Of a DNA stretch of 43,406 nucleotides, positions 14,437 to 22,660 are shown one piece after another. Origin of the DNA: an uncultured Selenomonas sp. (lineage in GTDB: Bacteria; Bacillota; Negativicutes; Selenomonadales; Selenomonadaceae); the NCBI GenBank assembly GCA_947167105.1, contig CAMVGU010000026.1, forward strand, positions 1 to 43,406, read 5' to 3'. How positions within the stretch are numbered: position 1 is the first letter of the stretch; each line of letters opens with the position of its first letter. Position numbers and translations under genes: made by a program. The notes beneath the pieces were generated by a model, which had not been told where the DNA came from, searched no databases, and saw only the letters and a list, made by a program, of their open reading frames with translations.

Positions 14437-16044
14437 TTACAATTTGATGACCTGCGCAAACCTGTCCAGTTGGGGCAGGTCGTGGGTGATGATCAGCAGC
14501 GTCTGGCCGTGCTTGCTGGCCCTGTCAAACAGGGCATCAAGCAGGGCTGACGCTGTTTTTTTGTCCAGGCTGGCAGTGGGCTCGTCCAGCAGCAGCAGCG
14601 GCGCAGGACTGGCCAGGGCCAGGGCTATCAGGAGGCGCAGGCGCTCACCTCCCGATAGTTTAGCGGCATCTTCCCCCAGAGGCTCGTCCAGTCCTTCCGG
14701 CAGGCATTCCAGCACGGGCAGGAACTGGGTACAGGCCAGGCAGTCCAGTATTTCTGCTTCGGTCAGCCCTGGGTACAGGCGCAGGAAATTGCTGCGTATG
14801 GAAGTGCTGAAGGCGTAGCAGCCCTGCAGGCAGGCGGCAAGCAGCTCGGGCTGGGGCGCGCTTATTGCCCGGCCCTGGAGCAGTATCTGTCCCGCCTGGG
14901 CAGGGTAAAGACCGGCCAGAAGATAGGCGAGGGTGGTCTTGCCGCAGCCGCTTTCGCCGATTATGGCGGTATGCTGGCGGGGAGCGACACTGAAGCACAG
15001 TCCTTGAAAGAGCGGGGCCTGGCAGGGATAGGCAAAGCCCAGGTCATTTACTTTCAGCAGGCAGCCACTTGTCCCGGCTACTGTCTGGGGGAGGGCTTCT
15101 TCGGGGAAATCGCTGCAAGCAGCCGGGGAAAGGTCAGGCAGCAGCGGCGTGGCTTGCCGTAATTGCATCAGCGCGGGCAGCAGGGCGGTGTAATCCTGCC
15201 ACAAGGTCAGCAGGAGCAGCAGCCAGACAGCCAGTCCAACGCCGTCGAGCCTGCCTTCCAGGGATGCTCCGTAGAGGAGGGCCAGAAGGAGCGTGAACCC
15301 TGCCGAGCGGAGCAGGGCCAGCGCTGTTTCCAGCCAGTCCAGGCACCGCTCCTGTCTGGCAGCATCGGCCTGATAGCTGCGGGCTTTTTGGCTTAGGCGG
15401 CTGAGATACAAGGCACTGCTTCCTGCAGAAATGATTTCCTTGCCTCCGTCAGCCAGTTCCAGCAGGCCTTCACGGTACGAGGCAGCAGCCTGTGCAGCCT
15501 GTACCGGCAGCAGCGGCCAGCACAGGAAATGCACGCAGTAAGTTATTGCCAGCAGGCAGGCGGCGGGCAGTGAGAGCGGGGCCAGTGCCCAGCAGCCTGT
15601 GCCTGTCAGCAGTGCCGTGACACTGAGGGGCAGCAGGGCACGCACATAGCTGTCGCGGCACTGCTGACAGCCGGAGACGAGCCACTCCAGCCAGTCCCCC
15701 TGGGCAGTCTGGCCGGTCAGCAGGGGCAGGGCTGCCTCCGCTTTTGCATAGACTGCCTGCTGCAACTGCCCGTAGGCACGGAAGGCCAGCTTGTGGGACA
15801 GATAGCGTTCCAGATAGCGGAAAACCGCGCGGGCGAGGCCGCAGGCACGCACGCAGGTGATGCCAAGGGTCAGCGTGTAGAGGGGCGGCGCGAAGGAGGC
15901 TTTGGTGATGAGCCAGGCAGATGCCCCCATCAGCCCCAGCCCGGTCAGGGCGGCCAGTAGCCCCGCCGCCAGGGCGGGAATAAGTTCGCGCGGGGAAACC
16001 AGGCGCAGTAAGCGCAGCATAGGCAGCAGCTCCTTTTCAGACAT
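14437..16044 (-). CDS. cydC: thiol reductant ABC exporter subunit CydC
   Basis: CydC forms a heterodimer with CydD and is required for assembly of cytochrome bd; it has been linked to export of cysteine/glutathione and to heme handling. The 535-residue half-transporter has six membrane helices (about 15-320), then an ATPase domain: Walker A IGESGCGKTT, signature LSGGERLRL, Walker B LLLLDEPTASLD. N-terminal 'LTGLGLMGASAWLITKASF' is typical of CydC. The ATG overlaps the last 8 bases of cydD, so translation is coupled. Confidence 0.92.
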   Translation of the reverse strand: MSEKELLPMLRLLRLVSPRELIPALAAGLLAALTGLGLMGASAWLITKASFAPPLYTLTLGITCVRACGLARAVFRYLERYLSHKLAFRAYGQLQQAVYAKAEAALPLLTGQTAQGDWLEWLVSGCQQCRDSYVRALLPLSVTALLTGTGCWALAPLSLPAACLLAITYCVHFLCWPLLPVQAAQAAASYREGLLELADGGKEIISAGSSALYLSRLSQKARSYQADAARQERCLDWLETALALLRSAGFTLLLALLYGASLEGRLDGVGLAVWLLLLLTLWQDYTALLPALMQLRQATPLLPDLSPAACSDFPEEALPQTVAGTSGCLLKVNDLGFAYPCQAPLFQGLCFSVAPRQHTAIIGESGCGKTTLAYLLAGLYPAQAGQILLQGRAISAPQPELLAACLQGCYAFSTSIRSNFLRLYPGLTEAEILDCLACTQFLPVLECLPEGLDEPLGEDAAKLSGGERLRLLIALALASPAPLLLLDEPTASLDKKTASALLDALFDRASKHGQTLLIITHDLPQLDRFAQVIKL

Positions 16045-17671
16045 GCTGATGTTGCATATCGGAGGCAGGTTCCAGTTCGATAATTTTGTCAGCCCAGTTT
16101 AGTAAGGCAGGACGGTGGCTGACAATAATCAGGGTGCGTTGATGGCTGAAAGCACGCAGGGCTTTCAGCACGGCCTGCTCGGTTGCTTCATCCAGTCCGG
16201 CTGTAGGCTCATCCAGCAGGGCAATGGGGCGGTTCTGCAAGATAATGCGGGCCAGGCCCAGACGCTTGCGCTCGCCGTGGGACAGGGTGAGGCCCCCTGC
16301 GCCGAGACGGGTATTAAGTCCTTGGGGGAGTCTCTGTCGCCAATTTTCCAGTGAAGCCAGGCGCAGGGCTGTTTCGATGCGGGCAGGTGGCACTTCCTGG
16401 AACAGGCTGACATTTTCGGCTAATGTACCGGCGAAGATATAGGGCTCCTGGGGCAGATAGGAGATGAGCCTGGCCAGGCTCTGGGGGGCGAGGCGCGTGA
16501 GGTCGGCCTCGTTTAACCAGAGGCCACCCTGCCGGGGGAAATCCAGCACTGCCAAAAGTTTCAGCAAGGTGCTCTTGCCGCAGCCCGAGGGTCCGGTCAG
16601 GGCTGTGGCCTTGCCTGGGGGACAGGTGAGGGACAGGTTCCTGAGTACAGGGCGGCTGTGCCCAGGGTAGGTATAGCAGATATTTTCGGCCCGTACTGCG
16701 GGAGGGATTTGCAGTTGGCTATGGGTGCCGGTGGCAGGGGAGACGTGCGTTAGGCAGGAGGCAAGCTCCTGCTCCGCCGTGCGGGCGGTCAGCAGGGCGT
16801 GAAAGCAGGCGCCGCTTTGTCGCAGGGGCTGATAGAACAGGGGCGTGATGAGCAGCAGGAAGAAAGCCGGCGGGAAACTTAGCTGTCCTGCCAGCAGACG
16901 CAGGCCGATGCTGACGGCTGCCAGGGCTATAGATAGTGTGGTAATCAGTTCCAGCATAAAGCTGGAGGCAAAGGCCAGTTGCAGTACCTGCAGGGAGGCA
17001 GCGGCAAATCCCTCCGTGAGCTGTGCCAGGTGCTGGCTCTGGGCCTTGCTGCGTCCGGCAAGTTTCAGGGAAATCATTCCCAGCAGCAGCTCCCGGAAAC
17101 CTTTGGTGAGCTCTGTCAGCTTTTGCCACTGTTGCTGGCTGCGCTTTTTGGTCAGTTGGCCAATAAGGTAGAGCAGGAAGGGGGCTATGGGGACAGTGAT
17201 GATGTAGAGCAGTGCCGTCCAGGTGTCCAGCGCCAGGGCTGCGCAGAACATGACGGGCAGTACTATGATAAGCTGCATGAGTTCCGGTAGCACCTGGGTG
17301 AAGTAGCTGTCCAGAGCGTCACAGGCTTCCAGCGCCAGGGCCGTAAGATGTGGTGAAGGCTTGCCTAAGCTGGATTCATGGAGACGCTGCCGCATTTTGA
17401 GCCGTGCCTGCTGACTGAGCCTGTGCTGCAGGCGGCGTGACGGCAGTGCCAGCCCCTGCTGCCCGGCGAGCACCGCCAGCAGGCAGAGGAAGGGGGCGGG
17501 AGTGAGGGCATTTGCTCCGCTGCCTGCCAAAGCGTCCTGCACGATGCAGGTCAGGATGGCTGCGGCGGCAAGCAGCAGCAGGCTTTGTCCCAGTTCCAGT
17601 GCTGACAGCAGCATGAGGGAACGCTTATGTGATTGCAAGGTCTGATAGAGCAGGGTCTTTTTTAGGTTCAT
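16037..17671 (-). CDS. cydD: thiol reductant ABC exporter subunit CydD
   Basis: The 544-residue partner of CydC has an N-terminal six-helix membrane domain and a C-terminal ATPase domain with Walker A LTGPSGCGKST and Walker B IALLDEPTAGLD. The ABC signature reads LSHGERKR rather than LSGGQ; non-standard signatures occur in CydD. It needs CydC for function in cytochrome bd maturation. The only ribosome-binding candidate before ATG 17671 is a GGGG that falls inside a hairpin (17682-17701), so initiation may depend on the intercistronic structure. Confidence 0.92.
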   Translation of the reverse strand: MNLKKTLLYQTLQSHKRSLMLLSALELGQSLLLLAAAAILTCIVQDALAGSGANALTPAPFLCLLAVLAGQQGLALPSRRLQHRLSQQARLKMRQRLHESSLGKPSPHLTALALEACDALDSYFTQVLPELMQLIIVLPVMFCAALALDTWTALLYIITVPIAPFLLYLIGQLTKKRSQQQWQKLTELTKGFRELLLGMISLKLAGRSKAQSQHLAQLTEGFAAASLQVLQLAFASSFMLELITTLSIALAAVSIGLRLLAGQLSFPPAFFLLLITPLFYQPLRQSGACFHALLTARTAEQELASCLTHVSPATGTHSQLQIPPAVRAENICYTYPGHSRPVLRNLSLTCPPGKATALTGPSGCGKSTLLKLLAVLDFPRQGGLWLNEADLTRLAPQSLARLISYLPQEPYIFAGTLAENVSLFQEVPPARIETALRLASLENWRQRLPQGLNTRLGAGGLTLSHGERKRLGLARIILQNRPIALLDEPTAGLDEATEQAVLKALRAFSHQRTLIIVSHRPALLNWADKIIELEPASDMQHQHV

Positions 17672-17681
17672 AAGATTATAT

Positions 17682-17719
17682 CCCCTGTCAGAAAACAGGG
17701 GCGCGAATCCGCGCCCCTG
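17682..17719 (-). promoter_or_regulatory. alternative hairpins between cydB and cydD
   Basis: On the minus strand three segments can pair in two exclusive ways. CAGGGGCGCG (17719-17710) pairs with CGCGCCCCTG (17705-17696) in a perfect 10-bp stem with a GATT loop, followed by TTTTCT. The 3' half CCCCTG (17701-17696) can instead pair with CAGGGG (17687-17682), which contains the only GGGG before cydD. The first form resembles a weak terminator; the second would hide the ribosome site. Confidence 0.55.
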
Positions 17720-17740
17720 CAGGCTTTAACTTATTTGCTC

Positions 17741-18754
17741 TCAATAATGCCCTTCGGCATCATGGGGAGAAACGCGCTGGCGGAACACCCAGTAAGTCCA
17801 GCACTGATAGATCAGCACTATCGGTACCAGCACCAGGGCGGCTACCGTCATGATGGACAGGGTGTACTCTGTAGAGGAGGCGTTCTCAATGGTCAGGTTC
17901 CACAGCGGCGAGAGGCTGGAAACCATCAGGTTCGGAAAGAGCCCCAGGAAGAAAGCGACGGTAGTGCAGACAATGGCCAGGGAGCCGCAGATGAAGCCGG
18001 GGCGGAAGCTGAGTTTCAGCATGGCATAGAGCCCCAGGATGAAGAACAGCCCGGCCAGAGCCAGGGCCAGCACAGCCCCCCGGCTGCTGCCAAGTCCCGT
18101 GTTTTGCAGGGTCATGATGAAACAGAGCACGAAGGCGAGGGCGGCCAGGCTGCCGAAGCGCAGGGCATACTGCCTGGAGCGCATGATCAGGGTATCATCG
18201 GTGAGGCGCAGGCTCAGGAAGGCCGCGCCGTGGAAGGCGAAGACCAGCAGGAAAGTCAGGCCGCCGACAATGGTATAGGGAGTCAGCAGGTCAAAGAAGC
18301 CCCCCTGGTAATGCATATTGGCATCAATCGGCAGACCGGCAATCAGGTTGGTCACGGCCACGCCCCAGAGGAAGGCAGGCACGGCGCTGCCGAAGCAGAT
18401 GGCACCATCCCAGAACTTCCGCCAGCAGGGGCATTCCAGCTTGCCGCGCAGCTCAAAGGCTGTGCCGCGCAGGATAAGCGCCACCAGCATCAGGAAAAGG
18501 GCGAGGTAGAAGGCTGAGAACATCGTGGCATAGACATGGGGGAAGGCCGCGAAGAGTGCGCCGCCCGCCGTAATCATCCAGACCTCGTTGCCGTCCCAGA
18601 CAGGGCCGATGGTGCGCAGGAGCTGGCCGCGCTGGCTGTCACTGCGGCCCACCAGGGGCAGCAGGGTGCCTACGCCGTAGTCAAAGCCTTCGAGGAAGAA
18701 GAAGCCGGTAAAGAGCACTGTAATGAGTATGAACCATAAAACGGTGAGTTCCAT
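17741..18754 (-). CDS. cydB: cytochrome bd oxidase subunit II
   Basis: This membrane subunit of the quinol:O2 oxidoreductase has 337 residues and about eight to nine helices. The family N-terminus is visible: LWFILITVLFTGFFFLEGFDYGVG, read in parts, and the GPVWDGNEVW motif (about 52). ATG 18754 is chosen because GGAGG in the tail of cydA lies 8 bases before it; TTG 18760 would be too close. Spacing to cydA is 2 bases between stop and start. Confidence 0.95.
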   Translation of the reverse strand: MELTVLWFILITVLFTGFFFLEGFDYGVGTLLPLVGRSDSQRGQLLRTIGPVWDGNEVWMITAGGALFAAFPHVYATMFSAFYLALFLMLVALILRGTAFELRGKLECPCWRKFWDGAICFGSAVPAFLWGVAVTNLIAGLPIDANMHYQGGFFDLLTPYTIVGGLTFLLVFAFHGAAFLSLRLTDDTLIMRSRQYALRFGSLAALAFVLCFIMTLQNTGLGSSRGAVLALALAGLFFILGLYAMLKLSFRPGFICGSLAIVCTTVAFFLGLFPNLMVSSLSPLWNLTIENASSTEYTLSIMTVAALVLVPIVLIYQCWTYWVFRQRVSPHDAEGHY

Positions 18755-18756
18755 CT

Positions 18757-20121
18757 TCAATTCCTCCCTTCGGCGGTGATGGGCGTGCGGCGGATGTAGC
18801 GAAGGGCAATGTAGAGAGCCGCAATGGCTAGCAGCAGGTAAAGCACGGTAAAGCCCAGCAGGGTGAAGAAAACCTCACTGCCTGTCAGGTTCGGCGAGAC
18901 CGCTGCGGCAGTCTTCTGCAAGCCCACCACAATCCAGGGCTGGCGGCCTGCTTCTGCAATATACCAGCCCACCGAGTTAGCCACGAAGGGCAGGGGCAGC
19001 AGCCAGGGCAGGATTTTCAGCAGCCAGGGAAAGGCCAGCAGGCGATCTGTCTTGATCAGGGCGCAGACAGCGCCAGCTATCAGCATCATCAGGCCACCCA
19101 GGCCCACCATGATGCGGAAGCTCCAGAAAAGCCCCGTAACATCCGGGCGGTAATCATCGGCACCGTAAGCGGCGACGGCTTCTTTCTGCAGGTCATTGAT
19201 GCCCTTGACCTCACCTGCGGGGGCATTGTACAGCATGAAGGAGAAAAGCCCCGGTATGGCGATCTCAAAATCATTCCTGCCCGCAGCAGGGTTGATGCTG
19301 GCAAAGACTGCGAAGGGCGCAGGGTCCTCCGTTTCCCACAAGGCTTCCATGGAGGACAGCTTCATGGGATTTGCTTCCCGCAGGTACTGGGCGTGCATGT
19401 GGCCGCTGCCCATGACCCCCAGCACGCCGACCAGCATATAGACGGCACCTGCGGCTAAAGTCTTGGTGAAAGCCTGGCGGGATTTTTCGTCATGCAGGAT
19501 TTTCCAGGCGGAAACAGCAAGGACGACAAAGCCGGCGGTGGTGAGCCCGGCAAAGAAGGTATGGGAGTATTCGCCCAGCACGTAGCGGTTAGTTACCAGG
19601 GCAAAGAAATCCGTCATCACGGCACGGCCATTTTCCAGGGCATAGCCCACCGGATGCTGCATAAAGGAATTGGCCACCAGTATCCAGAAAGCCGATAGAT
19701 TCGAGCCGATGGCCACAATCCAGATGCAGGCACAATGGGCCTTCTCGGACAGCTTATCCCAGCCGAACATCCACAGCCCCAGGAAGGTGGACTCCAGGAA
19801 GAAGGCCGTCAGGGCCTCCAGTGCCAGCGGAGCGCCAAAGATGTCCCCCATGAAGCGGGCATATTCGGACCAGTTCATGCCGAAGTGGAATTCCTGCACA
19901 ATGCCTGTGACAACGCCCATGGCGAAGTTAATCAGAAAGAGTGTGCCAAAGAATTTAACCAGTTTTTTGCAAACGGGCTTCCATTCCGGCCTGTTCGTCC
20001 GTACATAACAAGTCTCGAGCAGCGCCACGAAGATGGAGAGCCCCAGGGTTATGGGCACGAACAGGAAATGGTAGACAGTGGTGATGGCGAATTGCCATCG
20101 TGACAGGAGCAAAGCTTCCAT
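18757..20121 (-). CDS. cydA: cytochrome bd oxidase subunit I
   Basis: The heme-bearing subunit oxidises quinol and reduces O2 to water with high affinity. The 454-residue length and the short periplasmic loop indicate the short-Q-loop type common in Firmicutes. Key residues: His18 (heme b595/d ligand) in VYHFLFVP, His in EYSHTFFAG (about 186), the LESTFLG helix with Glu ligands, and EAGRQPWIVVG in the late helix. GGAGGGATG precedes ATG 20121. It is first in cydA-cydB-cydD-cydC, and supports micro-oxic growth or O2 scavenging in an otherwise anaerobic lineage. Confidence 0.95.
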   Translation of the reverse strand: MEALLLSRWQFAITTVYHFLFVPITLGLSIFVALLETCYVRTNRPEWKPVCKKLVKFFGTLFLINFAMGVVTGIVQEFHFGMNWSEYARFMGDIFGAPLALEALTAFFLESTFLGLWMFGWDKLSEKAHCACIWIVAIGSNLSAFWILVANSFMQHPVGYALENGRAVMTDFFALVTNRYVLGEYSHTFFAGLTTAGFVVLAVSAWKILHDEKSRQAFTKTLAAGAVYMLVGVLGVMGSGHMHAQYLREANPMKLSSMEALWETEDPAPFAVFASINPAAGRNDFEIAIPGLFSFMLYNAPAGEVKGINDLQKEAVAAYGADDYRPDVTGLFWSFRIMVGLGGLMMLIAGAVCALIKTDRLLAFPWLLKILPWLLPLPFVANSVGWYIAEAGRQPWIVVGLQKTAAAVSPNLTGSEVFFTLLGFTVLYLLLAIAALYIALRYIRRTPITAEGRN

Positions 20122-20198
20122 AAGGCATCCCTCCTAAATAATGAAGATTGAAGATGATGACGGATCTCTGTTGCGGGAAAATTTCGCCTTCAAAAGGG

Positions 20199-20227
20199 AA
20201 AAATCCTGCTTTACGGGCAGGATTTTT
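20199..20227. terminator. terminator between the pseudo-ATPase gene and cydA
   Basis: An 11-bp stem AAAAATCCTGC (20199-20209) / GCAGGATTTTT (20217-20227) has a 7-nt loop. Read on the minus strand it ends in a T5 run after the pseudo-ATPase gene. It lies 78 bases before the cydA start, so cydA probably has its own promoter or depends on read-through. Confidence 0.75.
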
Positions 20228-20243
20228 GATATTATTGGCATAT

Positions 20244-21554
20244 CTACGCCCGCAAGGACAGCAGCAATATCAGGATAGCAATACCAACGTTGCCGCAAAA
20301 GGCCAGGAACGGGCTGAGGGCAGGCAGGCCAAAGGGGATTAGGAGCCCCGTGGCCAGCGGCACCAGCACTGCATAGGCGGCGGCGGCTATCAGCCGGTGC
20401 TGGCGCACTATCTCCATGGCTTTTTCTGCGCGGTGGCGCAGGCGTGCCAGGGCCAGCAGATCGCCCTTGGGCAGCAGGATATCTGCCGGGACTTTGGGTT
20501 TTGCTGCCGGGGCGGGGGCGTTTTCTGCGGGGGGCATTTCCGACAGTTCTTTTGCCAGGTTTTCATCTGCTGCAGTTTCTATTTTCCGTGCATCAGCTTC
20601 CGTCTCCTGGGCCGGAGCGGGGGGCGGTAGCCAGGCCAGGCGCAGATCTGCGGCGGCGAAGGGTTCGGCATCCTGCTCAGGGTCTCCCAGTATGGCAATG
20701 GCCGCGTGCCTTGTGCGCAGAAGCTGTACTTCCCTGGCTTTTTCTCCCTGGGTGAGTTCTGCCCTTGCTTCATCGATGCCGGTCTGCTTGCGCATGGCGG
20801 TGACGGTGCGTTTATTGGCATCGGAAAGGAGCAGCAGGGAAAGGCCGAGCCGTTGCAGCCGATGCAGGGAGGAGACGGTATCAATGGTGATTTCATCTTC
20901 GATGACGATGAGCCCCCTGGTGTATTTGCCGGAGCTGACGAAGTAAGGCAGCTTTCCGCGCAGGGCCAGTTGGTCGGCGCGGGTTAGCAGCTCTGCACTG
21001 ATTTCCACATCTTGATTTTTTAGCCAGGCAGCAGTGCCGATGCGGACAGGGGCACGGCTGATGACAGCTTCAATGCCCTGTCCCGGCACTTCGTTAAAGC
21101 CTATGGCCGGCTGCAGGCGCAGATGCCTGTCGCTGGCGGTATCATAGATGAGGCGGGGCAGCGGTCGTGAAGAACCGTTTGCGACGCTGGCAGCCAGGGC
21201 CAGCAGGGAATTCTGGGAAATGCCCTCTGGTATGAGCTGCTCGATGAAGGGTTCGCCTTTGGTGAGCATAGTGCCGGAGCAGATGACAAGTTTGGGGGCT
21301 TCGGCCAGGAGAGCCAGGCTTTTGCTGGCTTTGCGTACTGTGACTCCCAGTTCTTCTGCCCTGCGACCGACCCGGTGAAGCACCAGCGGGCTGGTGCAGA
21401 AGAGGGGCAGGGGCAGCCCTGCCAGTAGCACAGTGAGGGCGCAGATCAGCGCAGCTACCAGAGTTTCCCCGCTTTGCAGGCGGTAAGCCAGGAGCCCTGC
21501 GGCCAGCAGGATGATGAATAATTGCCAGATTTTGACTGCCAGAGAATATTTCAT
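20244..21554 (-). CDS. degenerate P-type (P1B-like) ATPase, probably catalytically dead
   Basis: The 436-residue protein keeps the order of a heavy-metal ATPase core. Two N-terminal membrane helices (about 8-28, 30-52) are followed by the segment after the CPC helix, an N/P-domain (about 85-308), a 50-residue Pro/Ala/Glu linker (310-365) and two C-terminal helices (about 385-435). Conserved landmarks remain recognisable but their catalytic residues are gone. The DKTGTLT site reads CSGTMLT with Cys92 at the phosphorylated Asp. CPC is replaced by LPL (48-50), the HP dipeptide by RP (130-131), TGDN by SDAN (244-247) and GDGxND by GDPEQD (290-295). The usual first four helices and metal-binding domains are absent. 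ATG 21554 follows GAGGT. It lies upstream of cydA on the same strand. Confidence 0.8.
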   Translation of the reverse strand: MKYSLAVKIWQLFIILLAAGLLAYRLQSGETLVAALICALTVLLAGLPLPLFCTSPLVLHRVGRRAEELGVTVRKASKSLALLAEAPKLVICSGTMLTKGEPFIEQLIPEGISQNSLLALAASVANGSSRPLPRLIYDTASDRHLRLQPAIGFNEVPGQGIEAVISRAPVRIGTAAWLKNQDVEISAELLTRADQLALRGKLPYFVSSGKYTRGLIVIEDEITIDTVSSLHRLQRLGLSLLLLSDANKRTVTAMRKQTGIDEARAELTQGEKAREVQLLRTRHAAIAILGDPEQDAEPFAAADLRLAWLPPPAPAQETEADARKIETAADENLAKELSEMPPAENAPAPAAKPKVPADILLPKGDLLALARLRHRAEKAMEIVRQHRLIAAAAYAVLVPLATGLLIPFGLPALSPFLAFCGNVGIAILILLLSLRA

Positions 21555-21645
21555 TGCCAAGACCTCGATTTTTATTTAATATCTCTTCCTAATTGTTGTA
21601 ATTCCACCTCAGGGTGGCTTTATCCTGCCAGGTTTATATTTGTGC

Positions 21646-21674
21646 TTGAATAGAGTGGATTTTCCTGCTAGAAT
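21646..21674 (+). promoter_or_regulatory. promoter of ispE
   Basis: TTGAAT (21646-21651) and TAGAAT (21669-21674) are 17 bases apart, about 55 bases before the ispE start. A small CCACC/GGTGG hairpin (21604-21617) lies further upstream in this divergent intergenic region. Confidence 0.65.
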
Positions 21675-21728
21675 TTATGAAGGAATTGCTCAAATATATG
21701 GTTGGCAAAGAGAAACGGATGGATTGTT

Positions 21729-22619
21729 TTGATAAAAATAGAAGGCAATGCAAAAATCAATCTTACCCTTGATATTTTGGGCAAGCGGGAGGACGGCTAC
21801 CATGAGGTTTCCATGGTTATGCAGTCCGTGTCCCTGCATGATACATTGACCTTGTCCAAGACACGCCGTGATATTTTTTTGAAAATCAGCGTGCCCTGGC
21901 TGCGGGCGGATGAGCGCAATCTTGCCTGGCGGGCGGCGGCGCTCATTAAGGAGCGTTGCGGCGTGAAGGGCGGCGTGCGCATCAATCTGGTCAAGCGCAT
22001 ACCGGTGGCGGCGGGTCTGGCGGGGGGCAGCGCGGATGCGGCTGCTGTCCTGCGTGGCATGGATGCGCTCTACGATTTGCAGCTCTCAGAGCAGGAACTG
22101 TGCGAGCTGGGGGCGGAGCTGGGTTCGGATATTCCTTTCTGCATTACGGGAGGAACGCAACTGGCCACAGGGCGGGGTGAGGTTCTCAGACGCCTGAAGG
22201 GTTGTCCTACTGCCTGGATAGTTCTGATGAAGCCGCGTATTTCCGTGTCCACGGCCTGGGCCTATCAGCATTACGATGCGGAGGGGGCGGAGCGCCATCC
22301 TGATAACCTGGCTTTTGAGCAGGCGTTGGAGGGGGGGCAGCTTTCGGAGCTGCCGCCTTTGATGTGCAATGTGCTGGAAAGTGTCACGGTGAAGGAGCAT
22401 GGCATCATCGAGAGCTACAAGGAGCAAATGCTGGAACGGGGCGCCCTGGCAGCTATGATGTCCGGCAGCGGCCCCACTGTGTTCGGGCTTGTGCGGACGA
22501 AAACAGAGGCCCTGCATCTGGCGAATCACCTTAGGAGGCAGAATAGCGAGGCGGAGCGGCAGCCGGATATCTTTGTGGCTCGCACGGCAGGGCGCGGCAC
22601 GCGCATACTGCACAGGTAG
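21729..22619 (+). CDS. ispE: 4-diphosphocytidyl-2-C-methyl-D-erythritol kinase
   Basis: IspE phosphorylates CDP-ME in the MEP (non-mevalonate) isoprenoid pathway using ATP. The 296-residue GHMP kinase shows NAKINLTLDILGKREDGYHE at the N-terminus (read in parts), the ATP-binding VAAGLAGGSADAAAV (about 95) and the C-terminal MMSGSGPTVFGL motif. No ATG is available. TTG 21729 gives the usual start MIKIEGNAKINL with GGATGG upstream; TTG 21702 is a longer alternative with poorer spacing. The GntR-family regulator gene follows 41 bases downstream. Confidence 0.92.
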   Translation: MIKIEGNAKINLTLDILGKREDGYHEVSMVMQSVSLHDTLTLSKTRRDIFLKISVPWLRADERNLAWRAAALIKERCGVKGGVRINLVKRIPVAAGLAGGSADAAAVLRGMDALYDLQLSEQELCELGAELGSDIPFCITGGTQLATGRGEVLRRLKGCPTAWIVLMKPRISVSTAWAYQHYDAEGAERHPDNLAFEQALEGGQLSELPPLMCNVLESVTVKEHGIIESYKEQMLERGALAAMMSGSGPTVFGLVRTKTEALHLANHLRRQNSEAERQPDIFVARTAGRGTRILHR

Positions 22620-22660
22620 GCTGGATAGTTGGATAATCTGCCCGGAATAGAGGAATGCTT

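Noticed and set aside
17672..17680. Promoter from the TATAAT just before cydD
   Set aside because: There is no -35 at the right distance and it would leave a leader of only a few bases; part of the hairpin region instead.
17698..17717. tRNA-like GCGCGAATCCGCGC sequence
   Set aside because: No cloverleaf can be drawn; it is one stem of the cydB-cydD hairpin.
17735..18517. 260-codon plus-strand frame rich in Gln/Gly/Glu
   Set aside because: It is the complement of cydB, and its composition reflects antisense of hydrophobic codons.
20122..20198. Rex/Fnr-type operator upstream of cydA
   Set aside because: No TTGTGAAATATTTCACAA-like or TTGAT-N4-ATCAA sequence was found in this short gap; only the terminator hairpin is clear.
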